Assembly: GCA_902767465.1 (NCBI GenBank)
Contig: CACXHM010000036.1
Span: forward strand, 1-24,696
DNA: 24,696 nucleotides
Source of the DNA: an uncultured Bacteroidia bacterium
Lineage (GTDB): Bacteria; Bacteroidota; Bacteroidia; Bacteroidales; UBA932
Reading direction: 5' to 3'
Shown here: positions 23,249 through 24,696 of the stretch, piece after piece
How positions within the stretch are numbered: the first letter of the stretch is position 1
How the letters are laid out: every line of letters begins with the position of its first letter
Notes under the pieces: generated by a model
The model's database searches: none
Told to the model about the DNA's origin: nothing
The model's input: the letters and a program-made list of their open reading frames with translations, nothing else
Made by a program: the position numbers and the translations under genes

Positions 23249-23664
23249 TTTTCGTTGATTTTATTGATTATTTGTCCGGGTTTCTCCACTATGGGGCCAG
23301 CCTCACGTACCAGGTTGAGCCCGCCGGACATTTTATCGGAGATGTATTGGAATGTGTGTTCAATCTGGGCGTATGCAAGCATGGGGTCGTCGAAACTGTC
23401 GACGGGGGCCGATGGCTTGCGTATCAGGACGAAGGCTGCAATGGCGGCCGCTGCTGCAAGCATTGCAAAGGCACTGCGTTTAAGCAGCCGTGCGGAACCG
23501 ACGGAATTGTGCTGCCTCCGGCTTTTCCGTTCCGCATCGACGATCTTTGTCGCGAGCATGACACCGGCAATGCGTTGCAGCAGGTCTTCCGGTACCTCTG
23601 CATTCCTGGATGCCGCTTCAAGCTCTGTCAGGCTCATTTTTTCTATGTCTTCTATGCTTTTCAT
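23245..23664 (-). CDS. Probable anti-sigma factor (single-pass membrane protein)
   Basis: A 139-residue protein with a polar N-terminal cytosolic part (about 1-62), one alanine-rich membrane helix (about 64-82, AMLAAAAAIAAFVLI) and a C-terminal periplasmic tail. The layout and the position directly after an ECF sigma gene, with ATGA overlap, suggest it holds the sigma factor at the membrane. I do not see the HxxxCxxC zinc motif of classic anti-sigma domains, and the residues match no family I can name. The call is therefore inferred from context and topology. Confidence 0.6.
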   Translation of the reverse strand: MKSIEDIEKMSLTELEAASRNAEVPEDLLQRIAGVMLATKIVDAERKSRRQHNSVGSARLLKRSAFAMLAAAAAIAAFVLIRKPSAPVDSFDDPMLAYAQIEHTFQYISDKMSGGLNLVREAGPIVEKPGQIINKINEK

Positions 23665-24140
23665 GTCTTTTTTCTTATTGTTTGCCGTGCTCGTGAAAGC
23701 AGAACGCGAATTGTAAGGTAATTCATCCCGGTCCGTTCAGTGATTTCTTCGAAAGAAAGATCTTGGATTGTGCGAAGGATCAAGATTTCGCGCTGCCTTT
23801 CCGGCAGGGACTTGACCGCTGCAAGAACCTTTTCCAGGCGTTCTTTTTCATCCATCTGCCTGTACGGATCGGTACTCCCTTCATTCTGCTCTGCTGGTTC
23901 TTCCTCGGCAATTCTGCTGCTTTGCCGGATGCGGTCCAGGCAGAGGTTGCGAAGAATCGTCATGGCATAGGCTTTCGGGTTCTTGATTCCATCCAGGACA
24001 TCCTTGTTTTTCCAAAGTTTCAAGTACAGTTCCTGTACGGCGTCTTCGGCATCCTGCTGTGTTTCCAGGATGTAGAATGCCACCTTGTATAATGCATCGG
24101 CAAGGCTTAGATACTGGGTATGGAACAGCTTGTCAGTCAT
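23661..24140 (-). CDS. ECF RNA polymerase sigma factor
   Basis: A 159-residue ECF sigma factor. Region 2 (about 8-70) has AEDAVQELYLKLWKNKDVL and AYAMTILRNLCLDRIR. Region 4 (about 105-155) has LPERQREILILRTIQDLSFE, then MNYLTIRVLLSRARQTI as the recognition helix. A short acidic linker joins them. It overlaps the DUF4252 gene before it by 8 bases and the anti-sigma-like gene after it by 4. No SusC/SusD or FecR-type genes are visible nearby, so it is not obviously a nutrient-uptake sigma. It probably controls its own operon among other targets, though the visible promoter is of housekeeping type. Confidence 0.93.
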   Translation of the reverse strand: MTDKLFHTQYLSLADALYKVAFYILETQQDAEDAVQELYLKLWKNKDVLDGIKNPKAYAMTILRNLCLDRIRQSSRIAEEEPAEQNEGSTDPYRQMDEKERLEKVLAAVKSLPERQREILILRTIQDLSFEEITERTGMNYLTIRVLLSRARQTIRKKT

Positions 24141-24642
24141 TGTTTTCTACAAGTTTTGCTACAGCATCCATTGAGATTTTTCCAAAAATGCAGATAAGGG
24201 CGCATGATCCAGGACTGTGGAGCACGAGGTCTCTAACTGTGCCTGCCTTGTCGTCAATGACGCCATACAAGCTGAATGCATCTTCTCCATCTTTCGCTTC
24301 GAGGAGCAGTTCAGACCGGTTCAGGATTCGGTTCAGCCTGCGGTTCATCTTTTCTTTGACGGCTGGGGCGGAGTCTTCGTAATCGAGAACCGTGAGTCTG
24401 CGTACTCCCTTGAGCAGCGCCAGTGCATGGGCTGTGTCGGGGTCGTCATCGGCCCTGGCCGCCATTCGCGCGGCAGCTTTGAGTCCGGCGGTGGCGAGGC
24501 TGCCGAGTTGTACGAGTTCGACGCCTTCACAGCTGCGGAATTCGTTGATGAATGCAGACAGTTGAGTTCTGGGAACCGTCTTTCCTGCGCTTACGGAAAG
24601 TGGAAGAAGCAGGACCGTGAGTATGAGTATTATTCTTTTCAT
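24133..24642 (-). CDS. DUF4252 secreted protein, first gene of sigma operon
   Basis: A 169-residue protein with a signal peptide (1-19, ending in VSAG), then a DUF4252 domain with SELLLEAKDGED and ALICIFGKISMDAVAKL. It is a paralogue of the protein at 22763-23248. It stands upstream of the sigma gene and overlaps it by 8 bases. Having the target-like secreted proteins on both sides of sigma and anti-sigma suggests they form part of the signalling loop. Function unknown. Confidence 0.83.
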   Translation of the reverse strand: MKRIILILTVLLLPLSVSAGKTVPRTQLSAFINEFRSCEGVELVQLGSLATAGLKAAARMAARADDDPDTAHALALLKGVRRLTVLDYEDSAPAVKEKMNRRLNRILNRSELLLEAKDGEDAFSLYGVIDDKAGTVRDLVLHSPGSCALICIFGKISMDAVAKLVENND

Positions 24643-24676
24643 CGCTTAATAGACGCACTGCCTTGCAATATGTTAA

Positions 24677-24684
24677 CAAAATTA
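24677..24684 (-). promoter_or_regulatory. Predicted -7 box of the ECF sigma operon
   Basis: Read on the minus strand this is TAATTTTG, matching TAnnTTTG, with a leader of about 30 bases to the ATG at 24642. The -33 element would fall outside the window. Confidence 0.5.
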
Positions 24685-24696
24685 GCATAATATTTC

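Overview
The window comes from a chromosome of the phylum Bacteroidota, most likely order Bacteroidales; I cannot fix the genus. The evidence is of three kinds. First, TAnnTTTG -7 boxes typical of Bacteroidota sit just upstream of several operons, and clear Shine-Dalgarno sequences are absent. Second, the families are typical of the group: DUF5683 behind parAB, DUF4252 with an ECF sigma factor, a receiver/pyruvate-phosphate-dikinase-like fusion, and a V-type ATPase cluster ordered E-DUF2764-A-B-D-I-K. Third, genes are tightly packed with many 4-11 bp overlaps. I see no rRNA, tRNA, CRISPR array, insertion sequence or phage gene. No gap between genes reaches 300 bases; the longest are 22577-22762 and 8343-8506.

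Layout: 91-2062 (+) is a self-regulated ABC exporter cassette (ATPase, membrane protein, YtrA-type GntR repressor) with a clear operator between the -7 box and the start codon, ended by a strong hairpin terminator. 2137-5049 (-) is a large two-receiver plus ATP-grasp (PPDK N-terminal-like) protein. Divergent from it, 5094-8342 (+) is an overlapping trio: a fused PlsC/OlsB-type acyltransferase (probable aminolipid synthesis), a duplicated LABN-domain membrane protein and a VanX-like lipoprotein dipeptidase. 8507-10143 (+) is Obg plus a PAP2 phosphatase. 10158-14111 (+) is parA-parB-DUF5683-MltD-like lytic transglycosylase, linking chromosome segregation to the cell wall. It meets head-on, with zero intergenic bases, a Tat-signal Gfo/Idh/MocA oxidoreductase (14112-15533, -), which is the last gene of the V-ATPase operon (22576 down to 15540, -). 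22763-24642 (-) is a DUF4252 / ECF sigma / anti-sigma-like / DUF4252 operon.

How the genes work together: the V-ATPase rotor subunit K keeps every residue of the known Na+ site, so a sodium-coupled enzyme is predicted. The cluster lacks recognisable C, F and G/H subunits, and DUF2764 occupies the place where C and F lie in other operons. Several of the other genes act at the envelope: aminolipid acylation, LABN, PAP2, M15D peptidase, lytic transglycosylase and secreted DUF4252 proteins.

The most notable non-coding structures are the GntR operator (67-90), an 11-bp inverted repeat embracing the V-ATPase promoter (22584-22624), and a 103-bp near-perfect palindromic element (22651-22753).
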